Below, in pieces: positions 1-8,004 of a stretch of 64,000 nt of DNA. A model generated the notes under the pieces. It made no database searches. It saw only the letters and a list, made by a program, of their open reading frames with translations, and had not been told where the DNA came from. The translations under genes were made by a program, and so were the position numbers. Origin of the DNA: Enterococcus canintestini (GTDB lineage Bacteria > Bacillota > Bacilli > Lactobacillales > Enterococcaceae); contig NZ_JXKG01000001.1 in assembly GCF_001885735.1 (NCBI RefSeq), positions 248,001-312,000 of the forward strand, read 5' to 3'. How positions within the stretch are numbered: position 1 is the stretch's first letter; each line of letters starts with the position of its first letter.

Positions 1-1632
1 GGTAGTCTGCTTAGTTTTGAACCAGGCGCCACTGAAGTAGTGTGGAGCCAAGATCCAGAACGCAACATGCAAGTTTATAATGCGATTGAAGAAAAGGTGA
101 CAACTTTAGCTAATCAAGATTTAAATAATGTCGATTTAGAGCAGCTAATCTTAGGGGATGTCGATGCTTATTTTGAAACGTATGTCGAAGAATTGACCCA
201 AAGTTCTTTGCATAAAGAGTTATTGCCAAAAGAAATTTGGCAATTAACCAGCGAGTTATATGAAGTCGCTGAAGAGCGCTTGGAACGAAAATACAATGAA
301 AAAGCTCGTTTTGCCTTTGCCTTACATTTGCAAAGTACGATTGAACGGTTAAAAGATGGTCACACGATTATTCACCCTGACTTAAATAATATCCGTAAAA
401 ACTTCAAACAAGAATTTCAAGTTGCGCTAGATCTATCAACGATTATTGAAGATCGTTGTCAAATTGAAATTCCTTTTGATGAAATTGGATTTATCAGTAT
501 GTTTTTATCCATTCAAGTGGGACAAAATACACCACTACCAGAGAGAAATGTGGAAGTTATCGTTTTAATGCACGGTAAACAAACTGCAACGTCGATGCTT
601 GAAACAGCGCAAGAATTATTGGATACAAAAACTGGTGTGGCTTTTAATATGAGTTTAGATATGGAAGTCCAAACGATTTATAACCAACTCCTACAATACG
701 TCCAAGAAAATACTGGTAAGTGGAACGGGGGTATTTTGCTACTGACAGATATGGGGTCTTTGAATTCATTTGGGGATTTGATTTATGAAGAAACTGGTAT
801 CCGCACTAAAGCTGTTTCAATGACAAGTACAATGGTTGTCTTAGAAGCATTAAGAATGGTGGATATGGGAAGAACGTTAGAAGATATTTACCAAAATACC
901 CTCTTGTCATTTAAAGCTATTGTAAAAGATGAATTCAATTTGCATAAACAAAAGCAAAAGAAAGCTGTTGTAGTTACGTGTTTTACCGGTGAAGGTGTCG
1001 CAAGTAAGCTTTACGATAGAATTGTACCGGTAGTAGATCAAAGCCAAACCGAAGTGATTCAAATGCAATTTATTGAAAAAAATGCTTTCTTACAACATAT
1101 TGATGCGCTAATGACAGAGTATGAGATTAAAGCAATCGCAGGAACAGTAGAAATTGATTATCAAAATATTCCTTTCTTTTCGGCTTATGAAATATTTGAT
1201 AACGAGCGATTGCGTGTATTAAAACAAATTGTTAATGATGAAATCTCTCTTGAAAAAATTGGAAAATCTTTGCAAGAAGCTTTGACCAGTGTAAGTGGGG
1301 TTGAACAGTTGATGATACAATTACAACAACTTTTGCATCATGTGGAAGGCCAAATGCACGCTGTTTTAGAGCCGAGTGTTGATGCGGGAATTATGATTCA
1401 TCTGGCCTTTTTAGTCGATAATTTACGCAATGGTGGCACGTCACGGCGCTTTGATAACTTAGCAGCTTTTCAAAAAAAATATCGTTTGGAATGTGACTTA
1501 TTAAAAACGAGCTTAATGCCAATTGCCAAAAATTATCAAGTAGAGTTTAGCGATGATGAAATTGCTTATGTTGTGCAAATGATTCAACAAAATAAAATCA
1601 GTAGTGCGTATGCGCTTACACGCAATGATTAG
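1..1632 (+). CDS. LevR-type sigma-54-dependent PTS activator (5' end outside window)
   Basis: The frame is open from base 1 and 543 residues are visible, so the N-terminal HTH and AAA+ sigma-54-contact domains lie outside the window. What remains matches the LevR/MptR family order: PRD1 (about residues 60-175), an EIIA-mannose-like domain with a candidate phospho-His in LMHGKQT (His codon 571-573), an EIIB-like stretch starting near VVVTCFTGEG, and PRD2 at the C terminus. Such proteins activate sigma-54 promoters of PTS operons and are tuned by phosphorylation through HPr and EII proteins. A -24/-12 promoter and a lactose/cellobiose-family PTS follow directly, so this is very probably its dedicated activator. 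The internal ATG/GTG codons are not the true start. Confidence 0.88.
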   Translation, partial: GSLLSFEPGATEVVWSQDPERNMQVYNAIEEKVTTLANQDLNNVDLEQLILGDVDAYFETYVEELTQSSLHKELLPKEIWQLTSELYEVAEERLERKYNEKARFAFALHLQSTIERLKDGHTIIHPDLNNIRKNFKQEFQVALDLSTIIEDRCQIEIPFDEIGFISMFLSIQVGQNTPLPERNVEVIVLMHGKQTATSMLETAQELLDTKTGVAFNMSLDMEVQTIYNQLLQYVQENTGKWNGGILLLTDMGSLNSFGDLIYEETGIRTKAVSMTSTMVVLEALRMVDMGRTLEDIYQNTLLSFKAIVKDEFNLHKQKQKKAVVVTCFTGEGVASKLYDRIVPVVDQSQTEVIQMQFIEKNAFLQHIDALMTEYEIKAIAGTVEIDYQNIPFFSAYEIFDNERLRVLKQIVNDEISLEKIGKSLQEALTSVSGVEQLMIQLQQLLHHVEGQMHAVLEPSVDAGIMIHLAFLVDNLRNGGTSRRFDNLAAFQKKYRLECDLLKTSLMPIAKNYQVEFSDDEIAYVVQMIQQNKISSAYALTRND

Positions 1633-1669
1633 TGTGTAAATAGTGTGTGCTATCTGTGTATTAAAAAAC

Positions 1670-1710
1670 AACGATTAAAACGCTTTAATAACAGTGTTTT
1701 AATCGTTTTT
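1670..1710 (+). terminator. Rho-independent terminator of the activator gene
   Basis: A 14-bp stem (1670-1683 with 1694-1707, one G-U pair) is followed by a T run. It separates the activator gene from the sigma-54 promoter, so the PTS operon is transcribed independently. Confidence 0.85.
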
Positions 1711-1716
1711 TTATTT

Positions 1717-1732
1717 TGGCACGCTTTTTGCA
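1717..1732 (+). promoter_or_regulatory. Sigma-54 (-24/-12) promoter of the PTS operon
   Basis: TGGCAC, five bases, then TTGCA matches the sigma-54 consensus TGGCAC-N5-TTGCW at every defined position, with exactly 10 bp between the GG and GC cores. It lies 42 bp upstream of the EIIB start and directly after a LevR-type activator gene. Confidence 0.92.
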
Positions 1733-1774
1733 TTATAGTTAAGTGTAAGATAAATGAAAAAGAGGTGAGATAAA

Positions 1775-2098
1775 ATGGCAAAAGAAACAATTATGTTAGT
1801 TTGTTCAGCGGGGATGAGTACAAGTTTACTTGTTACAAAGATGGAAAAAGCTGCCGAAGCAAAAGGAATTGACGCCGATATTTTCGCGGTTTCAGCATCT
1901 GAAGCAGACAACATTTTAGAAGAAAAAAATGTTGATGTCTTGCTACTTGGCCCACAAGTTCGCTTTATGAAAGCACAATTTGAACAAAAAGTTGCACCAA
2001 AAGGCATCAAACTAGATGTAATCAACATGGCCGATTACGGCATGATGAATGGTGAAAAAGTTTTAGCGCAAGCTGAAAAATTGATGAATGAAGAATAA
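1775..2098 (+). CDS. celA: PTS lactose/cellobiose-family EIIB component
   Basis: This 107-residue cytoplasmic EIIB carries the family phosphocysteine near the N terminus: Cys10 in the motif VCSAGMSTSLL. It takes phosphate from EIIA and passes it to the sugar as EIIC transports it. The ATG has the site GAGGTGAG at normal spacing and is the first gene after the sigma-54 promoter. The length is typical. The family handles beta-glucosides, chitobiose, lactose and related sugars. No phospho-beta-glycosidase is encoded nearby, so cellobiose as substrate is inferred from family resemblance. Confidence 0.92.
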   Translation: MAKETIMLVCSAGMSTSLLVTKMEKAAEAKGIDADIFAVSASEADNILEEKNVDVLLLGPQVRFMKAQFEQKVAPKGIKLDVINMADYGMMNGEKVLAQAEKLMNEE

Positions 2099-2116
2099 TC
2101 ATAAGGAGGGAATTTT

Positions 2117-2449
2117 GTGGGAGAACAACAAAACTTAGAAGCCATCATGGGTTTAATCATGTATGGCGGCAATGCCAAAAGCGATGCCATGGAAGCAATT
2201 CAAGCCGCTAAAAAAGGTGATTTTGAATTAGCAGACCAAAAAATCGCAGATGCAGAAAATTCTCTGACTGAAGCGCATCATTCACAAACCAATATGTTGA
2301 CCCAAGAAGCACAAGGAAAACATGTTGATGTGACACTTTTAACTGTTCACAGTCAAGATCATTTAATGACAGCTATTGCGGTAACTGATTTAGCTAAAGA
2401 AGTAATTGATGTTTATCGTAAAATGGCTGAAATGACTGCTGACAAATAA
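2117..2449 (+). CDS. celC: PTS lactose/cellobiose-family EIIA component
   Basis: A 110-residue, all-helical EIIA of the Lac family. His78 in the motif VHSQDHLMTA is at the position of the phosphorylated histidine of LacF-type proteins, with the partner His82 four residues later. It accepts phosphate from HPr and donates it to the EIIB encoded upstream. The start is GTG, preceded by AAGGAGG; only 18 bp separate it from EIIB, so the two are co-transcribed and probably co-translated. Confidence 0.92.
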   Translation: MGEQQNLEAIMGLIMYGGNAKSDAMEAIQAAKKGDFELADQKIADAENSLTEAHHSQTNMLTQEAQGKHVDVTLLTVHSQDHLMTAIAVTDLAKEVIDVYRKMAEMTADK

Positions 2450-2480
2450 GAATCAAATTCGATTTATAAAGCGTTAGTAC

Positions 2481-2501
2481 ACTGCTGAGCAGGTGAGCAG
2501 T
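2481..2501 (+). promoter_or_regulatory. Intercistronic hairpin between EIIA and EIIC genes
   Basis: Arms ACTGCT and AGCAGT enclose a 9-nt loop in the 125-nt gap before EIIC. There is no T run, so it is not a terminator. A role in mRNA processing or in setting the EIIA/EIIC ratio is a guess. Confidence 0.35.
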
Positions 2502-2574
2502 TTAATTCATCTTTTTTATCGTGGTTGTTTGTTAAAAGATGGCACCTGTAATCTTTTTATTAGGAGGAAATAAA

Positions 2575-3996
2575 ATGGACGCATTAACAGCGTGGTTAGA
2601 AAAACACGTGCTTCCAATCGCAGCAAAAATTGGGGCCCAAAAACATTTAGTTGCTTTGCGGGATGCCTTCATCGGCACAATGCCAGCAACAATGGCAGGT
2701 TCAGTAGCCGTTATGATCAACGCAATTATTCGTGATTTACCTGGTCAGTTCATCTCAACTTGGGGTGCAAGCATTGCTGAAGGAAAAGGTATTTTTGCTC
2801 TTATTAGTACGATCATTACAATTAATGGTTACGTTTGGAATGGTACATTGGCAATTGCCGGGATTATCTTCGCCTTTTCTTGGGGCTTTAACTTAGCTCG
2901 TGCTTACGGCGTTAATGACTTAGCCGGTGGTATTGTTTCTTTAGCGGCTGCTATTTCTGGTGTGACATATTCATACTCAGGAACATTAGCACAAAAAGTT
3001 CCTGCTGATTTGGTTGACCAAATTAACGCAAACTCTGCTACAAGTGGTTGGTCTGCAACTGCTGATGGCATTACTGCAAATGCATGGGGATGGATTCCAT
3101 TAAACAATATGGATGCCAACTTCTACTTCACAGCGATGATTGTTGGTTTTGTGGCAAGCATTATCTTCTGTAAATTAATGCTAGCAAACATTACGATTAA
3201 AATGCCTGAACAAGTACCACCTGCAGTATCAAAAGCTTTTGCAGCGATTATTCCTGCGACAGCAGCTTTATATGTAGTAGCAATTTTCTACTGGATCTTC
3301 TCTAAACTAGTTCCAGGTATGACATTATTAGCTTGGATTCAAGAAATGATTGCCAAACCATTATTAGGCTTCTCCCAAGGTTATGGTGCGGTATTAATCG
3401 TAACATTGTTTGTTCAATTATTCTGGTTCTTTGGTATTCATGGTACCAACGTATTAGCACCAATTTTAGAAGGTGTCTTCTCAGTAGCCCAACTTAAAAA
3501 CGTTAACTTGTTCCAAGAAGGCGGTATGTCTGCAGTCTTAGACGACGGTTACAAATGGGTTCGTGGTTCATTTGATATTTACGCATGGTTTGGTGGCGCC
3601 GGTGGTACATTAATGTTACTAATCGCAATTTTAATCTTCTCAAAACGAGCAGATTACCGTGCAGTTGGTACATTAGGTGTCGGTCCTGGTCTCTTCAATA
3701 TCAACGAACCAGTTATGTTCGGGATGCCAATCGTATTAAACGCATTGCTATTTATCCCTTACATTTTAGCACCACTAGTATCTGTTTCAATTGGTTTCTT
3801 TGCAACACAAGCTGGTTGGGTAAACCCAGTGTCACAACAAGTTGTTTGGGTAACACCACCAATCTTAAACGCATTACTTGCAACAGCAATGGACTGGCGC
3901 GCGGTTGTCGTATCAGTAATTTGTATGGCTGTAACTTTTGTAATCTATGCACCATTTGTGATTGCAGCGAATAAAGTACAACCAACTGATCTTTAA
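2575..3996 (+). CDS. celB: PTS lactose/cellobiose-family EIIC permease
   Basis: A 473-residue polytopic membrane protein forming the sugar channel of the PTS. Family marks are the FFGIHGTNVLAP segment in the middle and NINEPVMFGMP near the C terminus, the conserved sugar-binding region of EIIC-Lac/Cel proteins. An upstream in-frame ATG at 2539 exists, but the start at 2575 is preferred: AGGAGG lies 7 bp before it and the protein then begins MDALTAWLEKH, usual for the family. EIIB, EIIA and EIIC are separate chains here, as in Cel/Chb systems, and not fused as in LacE. Confidence 0.93.
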   Translation: MDALTAWLEKHVLPIAAKIGAQKHLVALRDAFIGTMPATMAGSVAVMINAIIRDLPGQFISTWGASIAEGKGIFALISTIITINGYVWNGTLAIAGIIFAFSWGFNLARAYGVNDLAGGIVSLAAAISGVTYSYSGTLAQKVPADLVDQINANSATSGWSATADGITANAWGWIPLNNMDANFYFTAMIVGFVASIIFCKLMLANITIKMPEQVPPAVSKAFAAIIPATAALYVVAIFYWIFSKLVPGMTLLAWIQEMIAKPLLGFSQGYGAVLIVTLFVQLFWFFGIHGTNVLAPILEGVFSVAQLKNVNLFQEGGMSAVLDDGYKWVRGSFDIYAWFGGAGGTLMLLIAILIFSKRADYRAVGTLGVGPGLFNINEPVMFGMPIVLNALLFIPYILAPLVSVSIGFFATQAGWVNPVSQQVVWVTPPILNALLATAMDWRAVVVSVICMAVTFVIYAPFVIAANKVQPTDL

Positions 3997-4006
3997 AATG
4001 ATTGAA

Positions 4007-4047
4007 GAACTGTTTTCGCTTCCCAAAGAGGTGGAAGCAGTTCTTTT
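4007..4047 (+). terminator. Terminator after the EIIC gene
   Basis: GAACTG and CTTCC pair with GGAAG and CAGTTC around a short loop, with a small bulge, followed by TTTTCTT. It ends the PTS transcript or reduces read-through into the small genes that follow. Confidence 0.7.
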
Positions 4048-4146
4048 CTTCTCAGAGAAGTTGTGAGAAAATGAAATTGAAAACGGTATAAATTATTTAA
4101 CAAACGAGTATTAACTTGTTTTTTGAAGATATAAGGAGGAATTATA

Positions 4147-4368
4147 ATGATTAGTATTGCCAGTGCAATGCAACAAGAAGAAATTAAAAATCTACTAGCT
4201 GATTATAACGAAGAAGGAATTAGCTATACTTTTAAAGAAAAAAAAGGAATCAAATTATATTTTGATGTAACTGGAGATGCACAACAAGCTGCTGCAACTG
4301 CCAAACAATTAATTAAAGCACAACCTTGGGGTAGCGTTTTATATTTCCAAGCAGTTGCAGAAGGTTAA
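4147..4368 (+). CDS. Small conserved-looking protein of unknown function
   Basis: A 73-residue soluble, acidic protein with no signal peptide or membrane segment. The start is well supported by AAGGAGG 7 bp upstream. The predicted composition suggests one mixed alpha/beta domain: an N-terminal helix, two strands around SYTFKEKKGIKLYFDV, and a helix rich in Ala and Gln. I do not recognise the family. It sits between the PTS operon and the DUF3284 gene and could be expressed with them by read-through, but nothing in the sequence shows its role. Confidence 0.7.
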   Translation: MISIASAMQQEEIKNLLADYNEEGISYTFKEKKGIKLYFDVTGDAQQAAATAKQLIKAQPWGSVLYFQAVAEG

Positions 4369-4437
4369 GTCGCTTCAATTATACTAAAAAAGTAAGTGAA
4401 GGATAAGAATCAAAGGGTTACAAAAGTAGGAAGTAGG

Positions 4438-4635
4438 ATGATGAACATGGTAAAAAACGGCTTATTTTTATGCAGCATTGGCTTTTTAATCACAATCTAC
4501 AGTTTTAGTGGGCCGAGTCAGCAAATGAATGTAGGGCGCTTAGTTGTAGGATTAGCGTTTGTCTTAATTGGAGGCGTCATGATTTGGCGTAAAAAAAAGA
4601 CAACAAAAGAAGATGAAAGAGGCGATAAAGCATGA
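4438..4635 (+). CDS. Small two-segment membrane protein
   Basis: About 65 residues with two hydrophobic stretches (LFLCSIGFLITIYSF and VVGLAFVLIGGVMIW) and a lysine-rich, probably cytoplasmic tail. A longer frame begins with a GTG at 4396, but ATG 4438 (AGGAAG just upstream) or ATG 4447 is more likely. Its stop overlaps the start of the DUF3284 gene by four bases (ATGA), so the two are translationally coupled and probably act together. The function is unknown. Confidence 0.6.
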   Translation: MMNMVKNGLFLCSIGFLITIYSFSGPSQQMNVGRLVVGLAFVLIGGVMIWRKKKTTKEDERGDKA

Positions 4636-5045
4636 AAGTAGAAAAGAAACTGAATACTTCAGCAGAAAATTTTTATGATAAAATGATGAACTCTGTTATA
4701 TTTGATGTTCGCAAAGCAACAGGAAAATCTATTACGCGTAAACAATTAAAAAATTTTTCTTACATTAAACAATTTTCTAAAAATAGCAGCGCTAAAATTG
4801 TCATTGAAGAACTTGTTGAAAATCGTATTTATCAGTTTAAAACTTCCACTAGCCGTAATGAGTTTGTCGTCCGTTATGAGATTACACCAATTGATGAAAA
4901 CAAATGTCTCGTTATTTACAATGAAAATATGAAATCATTTGGTTTTATGCAACAGATGAATGATTTGCTATTGGGGATAATGCTGGGCTTTTTTAGAAAA
5001 CGCCAGTTTGGTAAAATGTTAGAAAATATGGCAAGTGCTAATTAA
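4632..5045 (+). CDS. DUF3284 family protein
   Basis: A 137-residue protein that resembles the DUF3284 family, which often sits in or beside cellobiose-type PTS operons of Firmicutes. It looks like a small START/SRPBCC-type ligand-binding fold: an N-terminal helix, a run of strands around IVIEELVENRIYQFKTS and FVVRYEITPI, and a C-terminal amphipathic helix ending with a hydrophobic LLLGIMLGFF segment. It overlaps the preceding gene by ATGA. The context suggests an accessory role in beta-glucoside uptake or sensing, but no activity is established. Confidence 0.7.
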   Translation: MKVEKKLNTSAENFYDKMMNSVIFDVRKATGKSITRKQLKNFSYIKQFSKNSSAKIVIEELVENRIYQFKTSTSRNEFVVRYEITPIDENKCLVIYNENMKSFGFMQQMNDLLLGIMLGFFRKRQFGKMLENMASAN

Positions 5046-5069
5046 AAGGGGTCTACGGACACCTTTTTT
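5045..5069 (+). terminator. Terminator after the DUF3284 gene
   Basis: Stem AAAGGGGTC / GACACCTTT with one mismatch, a TACG loop and six Ts. Confidence 0.75.
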
Positions 5070-5224
5070 GCTTTACAGAAAATTTAGTATTTTGTTAGGA
5101 ATAAAGATTTTAATACTATTTGTTTAAAGTTATAAAACTGCTTTTGATGACACTTAAGCAAAAAAACAAACTGGTAGCGTATTTAAAAATTTGCAAGGAT
5201 TTCACTTACTTTGGAGGGGTTTTT

Positions 5225-6385
5225 GTGACCGTCAGAAAGATACAAGGGGACTTTCAACAGATGTTTGATCTAGCTGCTTATGCTTTTGTACAAAATAAAA
5301 GTGCAGAACAAAAAGAGCGGTTTACGTATTTAGCAAAAAATTCAGAAAATTATGGTTCATTTGCTGATGAAATACTAGCCAGTCAAATTATGGCGACGCC
5401 TTTTTTCATAAATTTTTGGGATCAAACTTTTAAAATGAAGGGGATCGGATTTGTTTCTACTTATCCTGAATTTCGTAAACAAGGCCGAATTGATGCTATT
5501 ATGAAAGAGATTTTACAAGATAGTTATAAGCAAGGGACAGAGCTTTCTTATTTGGCGCCATTTTCTTATCCTTTTTACCGTCGCTATGGCTATGAATCAG
5601 CATTTTTACAAATTCGGTATGAAGCATCCCCTGAAATGTGGCCTTTTGCGGAAAAATCGATGGGAAAAGTTAGACGCATTACTTTTCCAGCTGCAAAAGA
5701 GGTAATGAAGACAATTTACCAAAAAAGTGACGAAAGTCAAAAAGGTGGTCTACAACGAGCAGAATGGTGGTTGAAATATAAATTTGACTTGCATAAAGAT
5801 TTTAACTTTGCCATATATGAAGAAAAAAACGAAGCTAGAGGATATGTAGCTTATCAAATTGTTCAAGATAAATTAGAAATTATGGAATTAATTGCGTTAA
5901 CACAATCAGGGTTTAATGCTTTACATGCTTTTATTAAAGCGCATAGTGGGACTGTCAAAAAGATTGGTTGGAGCTGTCCTTATAATGGTGAGACAAAACT
6001 GCTACAAGTTTGTAATCCACAAGTAGATGTGAAAATATTGCCTTATATGATGGCGCGGGTAGTTAATATACTGGCGTTTTTAAAGGCTTATCCTTGGCAA
6101 AATAAGATTAAGCAAAGTTTCACGATTGAAATTGTCACGGATTCTTTTCTACCTGTTAATAACGGATGCTATGAAATTACGCCAGAAAAAAGTGTTAAGA
6201 AAGTTGTGTCAAGTAAGCTTCCCCGTATAAAAGCAACGCCACAAAGTTTCACACAGTTATTTTTGGGTAGCGTTTCGTTAAATGAGCTACGTGCAGCTGA
6301 AAAAATTGAACTTTCAACTGATTTGGAACGCCAATTAATAACGCTTTTACCAACGGAAAAACCGTTATTAGGAGATTATTTTTAA
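5225..6385 (+). CDS. Eis-family GNAT N-acetyltransferase with SCP2-like C-terminal domain
   Basis: A 386-residue protein of the Eis/YfiC-type family: two GNAT-like domains followed by a sterol-carrier-like domain. The acetyl-CoA motif is seen as VSTYPEFRKQGRIDAIM, and the SYPFYRRYGYE segment is typical of the family. The frame opens at a TTG at 5120, but the GTG at 5225 is preferred: TTGGAGGGG lies just upstream and the encoded start, MTVRKIQGDF, is usual for the domain. Enterococci encode a structurally known Eis-like protein. The natural substrate is unknown; homologues acetylate amines, including aminoglycosides in mycobacteria, which cannot be assumed here. Confidence 0.85.
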   Translation: MTVRKIQGDFQQMFDLAAYAFVQNKSAEQKERFTYLAKNSENYGSFADEILASQIMATPFFINFWDQTFKMKGIGFVSTYPEFRKQGRIDAIMKEILQDSYKQGTELSYLAPFSYPFYRRYGYESAFLQIRYEASPEMWPFAEKSMGKVRRITFPAAKEVMKTIYQKSDESQKGGLQRAEWWLKYKFDLHKDFNFAIYEEKNEARGYVAYQIVQDKLEIMELIALTQSGFNALHAFIKAHSGTVKKIGWSCPYNGETKLLQVCNPQVDVKILPYMMARVVNILAFLKAYPWQNKIKQSFTIEIVTDSFLPVNNGCYEITPEKSVKKVVSSKLPRIKATPQSFTQLFLGSVSLNELRAAEKIELSTDLERQLITLLPTEKPLLGDYF

Positions 6386-6413
6386 ATAAAAAAGAAGCCC
6401 TAAAATGGACTTC
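6382..6413 (-). terminator. Terminator of the tRNA-Arg gene (minus strand)
   Basis: Read on the minus strand: GAAGTCC, a 6-nt loop, GGGCTTC (one G-U pair), then TTTTTTATTT. It lies directly 3' of the tRNA, between convergent genes. Confidence 0.8.
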
Positions 6414-6418
6414 ACTAA

Positions 6419-6492
6419 CGTTCCCGACTGGAATTGAACCAGCGGCCTGTCGCTTAGGAGGCGACTGCTCTATCCGACTGAGCTACGGGAAC
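6419..6492 (-). tRNA. tRNA-Arg (anticodon CCU)
   Basis: On the minus strand a complete 74-nt cloverleaf can be folded. The acceptor stem is GTTCCCG / CGGGAAC with discriminator G. The D arm begins TAGCTCAGTCGGATAGAGCA. The anticodon stem GTCGC/GCGAC encloses the loop CTCCTAA (anticodon CCT), and the T arm contains GGTTCAATTCC. CCA is not encoded. It reads the rare arginine codon AGG. It stands alone with its own promoter and terminator. Confidence 0.97.
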
Positions 6493-6560
6493 AAAAATTA
6501 CTGTTGCGTTGCTATTTAACAGCTAACTGGTCGTTATTTTTAGCTCAATGACTGTATCCT

Positions 6561-6590
6561 AGTATAACCTATCCATTAAATTTGAGTCAA
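6561..6590 (-). promoter_or_regulatory. Promoter of the tRNA-Arg gene
   Basis: On the minus strand TTGACT and TATACT are separated by 18 bp, about 70 bp upstream of the tRNA. This is a strong vegetative promoter. Confidence 0.8.
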
Positions 6591-6599
6591 TTGATATAC

Positions 6600-6950
6600 A
6601 GTAAAATTGCTGTATTAGGCTTTGGAGAGGACTGCCACTTTGTACAGGCTACAGGATTGCCGTTTTGAGTTAACATTTTGACGTTTTTTGCTGGCAAAGA
6701 GAAATGCAATTATAAAAATTTATAACTGTTATTTATCATTGACGGGGTTATGACAGTTTCTGTGTTATTTTATTACGCTGGAAAATAGTTGAATAGTTAC
6801 GGTTATCTTTTCGTGTTTTACTACTGTTTGAGACACTTAAAGTATCACAGAAATGGAAAAGTGTTGAAATTTAGGAATTACATTATTAATAAAGTAATGA
6901 GTAAAAAAGTTTTAATAGTTGCAAAATTTAGTAATAAAGGATGAAATCAT
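6600..6950. other. Long AT-rich intergenic region, no gene seen
   Basis: About 350 bp upstream of the next gene hold no supported ORF, RNA fold or repeat. A TTGACG near 6737 is the only plausible -35 and its -10 partner is weak. The length suggests regulatory space for the following gene, but I could not define a site. Confidence 0.4.
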
Positions 6951-6972
6951 CCGTAAAGAAAGAGGAAGAAAA

Positions 6973-7905
6973 ATGGTAAAACGATTGATTAGTGCTGATT
7001 ACAGTGATGTTAAAAAAATGAGTGCCAAAGAATTAAAACAATCCATCAAAGCCAGTGAAGGTCGTGTAGTTGTAACGGAAACAGTTGTTCAAACAATTCC
7101 ACAAGCAGGCGAAATTACTAATGCTGAAGTTGCCGCGGCTTTTGGTGCCGATTTGATTTTATTAAATGGGTTTGATTGTTTTCGGCCAGTTGTTTTTGGC
7201 ATGCCTGGCTTAACTTCAGAAATGATTTTTGATAAGAATGCAGTAATTGAAAATCCGATTCCTATGTTAAAAAAATTAACCGGGCGACCAATAGGGATTA
7301 ATTTAGAACCAATTCCAGCTGATTTAGATTTAATGAGTGAGCAAGTGGTGATTTCAAAAGGCCGTACTAGCTCAGTTGAAACGATTAAAGAAGCCGAAAA
7401 ATTAGGAGTTGATTTCATCTGCTTTACAGGTAACCCAGGTACAGGGGTAACGAATGAAGCAATTGCAGAAGCAGTAAAAATTGCAAAAGAACATTTTTCA
7501 GGGCTAGTTATTGCAGGCAAGATGCACAGTGCTGGTTCAAGTGAGCCTGTTGTGACAACAGAAGCGATTGAAGCCTATGCAAATGCAGGAGCAGATATTT
7601 TATTACTTCCAGCTGTAGGGACGATTCAAGGCTTTTTAGAGCAAGATTTAATTGAAGCAGTCAAACTAGCAAAGGAAAATGACTTGTTAACAATGACCGC
7701 AATTGGCACCAGTCAGGAAAGTGCCCGACCAGAAACACTGCGTCAAATGGCGATTACCAATAAAATTTGCGGCGTAGATTTGCAACATATTGGCGATGCT
7801 GGCTATGGTGGGATGGCACCAGCAGAAAATATTTTTGAAATGTCTATAGCGATTCGCGGAATGCGCCACACACTTAATCGTGTTGCTCGCTCAATCAATC
7901 GTTAA
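6973..7905 (+). CDS. Barrel-like protein of unknown function (DUF7916-like)
   Basis: A 310-residue soluble protein with alternating strands and helices like a TIM barrel. Notable segments are FGADLILLNGFDCFRP, GRPIGINLEPIP, DFICFTGNPGTGVTNEA, GKMHSAGSSEP and a glycine-rich QHIGDAGYGGMAP near the end, suggesting a phosphate- or cofactor-binding barrel. Relatives are often labelled haloacid dehalogenase-like hydrolase or PEP phosphonomutase-like, without biochemical proof, and often lie near PTS operons. A longer frame starts at 6919, but ATG 6973 follows AGAGGAAG at normal spacing. I do not assign an activity. Confidence 0.65.
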   Translation: MVKRLISADYSDVKKMSAKELKQSIKASEGRVVVTETVVQTIPQAGEITNAEVAAAFGADLILLNGFDCFRPVVFGMPGLTSEMIFDKNAVIENPIPMLKKLTGRPIGINLEPIPADLDLMSEQVVISKGRTSSVETIKEAEKLGVDFICFTGNPGTGVTNEAIAEAVKIAKEHFSGLVIAGKMHSAGSSEPVVTTEAIEAYANAGADILLLPAVGTIQGFLEQDLIEAVKLAKENDLLTMTAIGTSQESARPETLRQMAITNKICGVDLQHIGDAGYGGMAPAENIFEMSIAIRGMRHTLNRVARSINR

Positions 7906-7928
7906 TATTAAATAGATAGGTTAGAAAG

Positions 7929-7958
7929 AGGACGTGACTTTTTTGTTACGTCCTTTAT
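7929..7958 (+). terminator. Terminator after the barrel-protein gene
   Basis: Stem AGGACGTGAC / GTTACGTCCT (7929-7938 with 7945-7954, one mismatch) followed by TTTAT. Confidence 0.75.
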
Positions 7959-8004
7959 GTATGGCTTGAGAATTAAAAGGCATCGTTTTACTTTTTATGA
8001 TAAG

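Noticed and set aside
3585-3974. Long overlapping frame inside the EIIC gene
   Set aside because: It is a shadow of the EIIC codons: the translation is rich in Arg, Cys and Trp with no family pattern, and EIIC is well supported.
5120-5224. N-terminal extension of the Eis-like acetyltransferase
   Set aside because: The stretch reads as basic and AT-rich with no ribosome site at its TTG, while GTG 5225 has TTGGAGGGG and gives the family's usual start.
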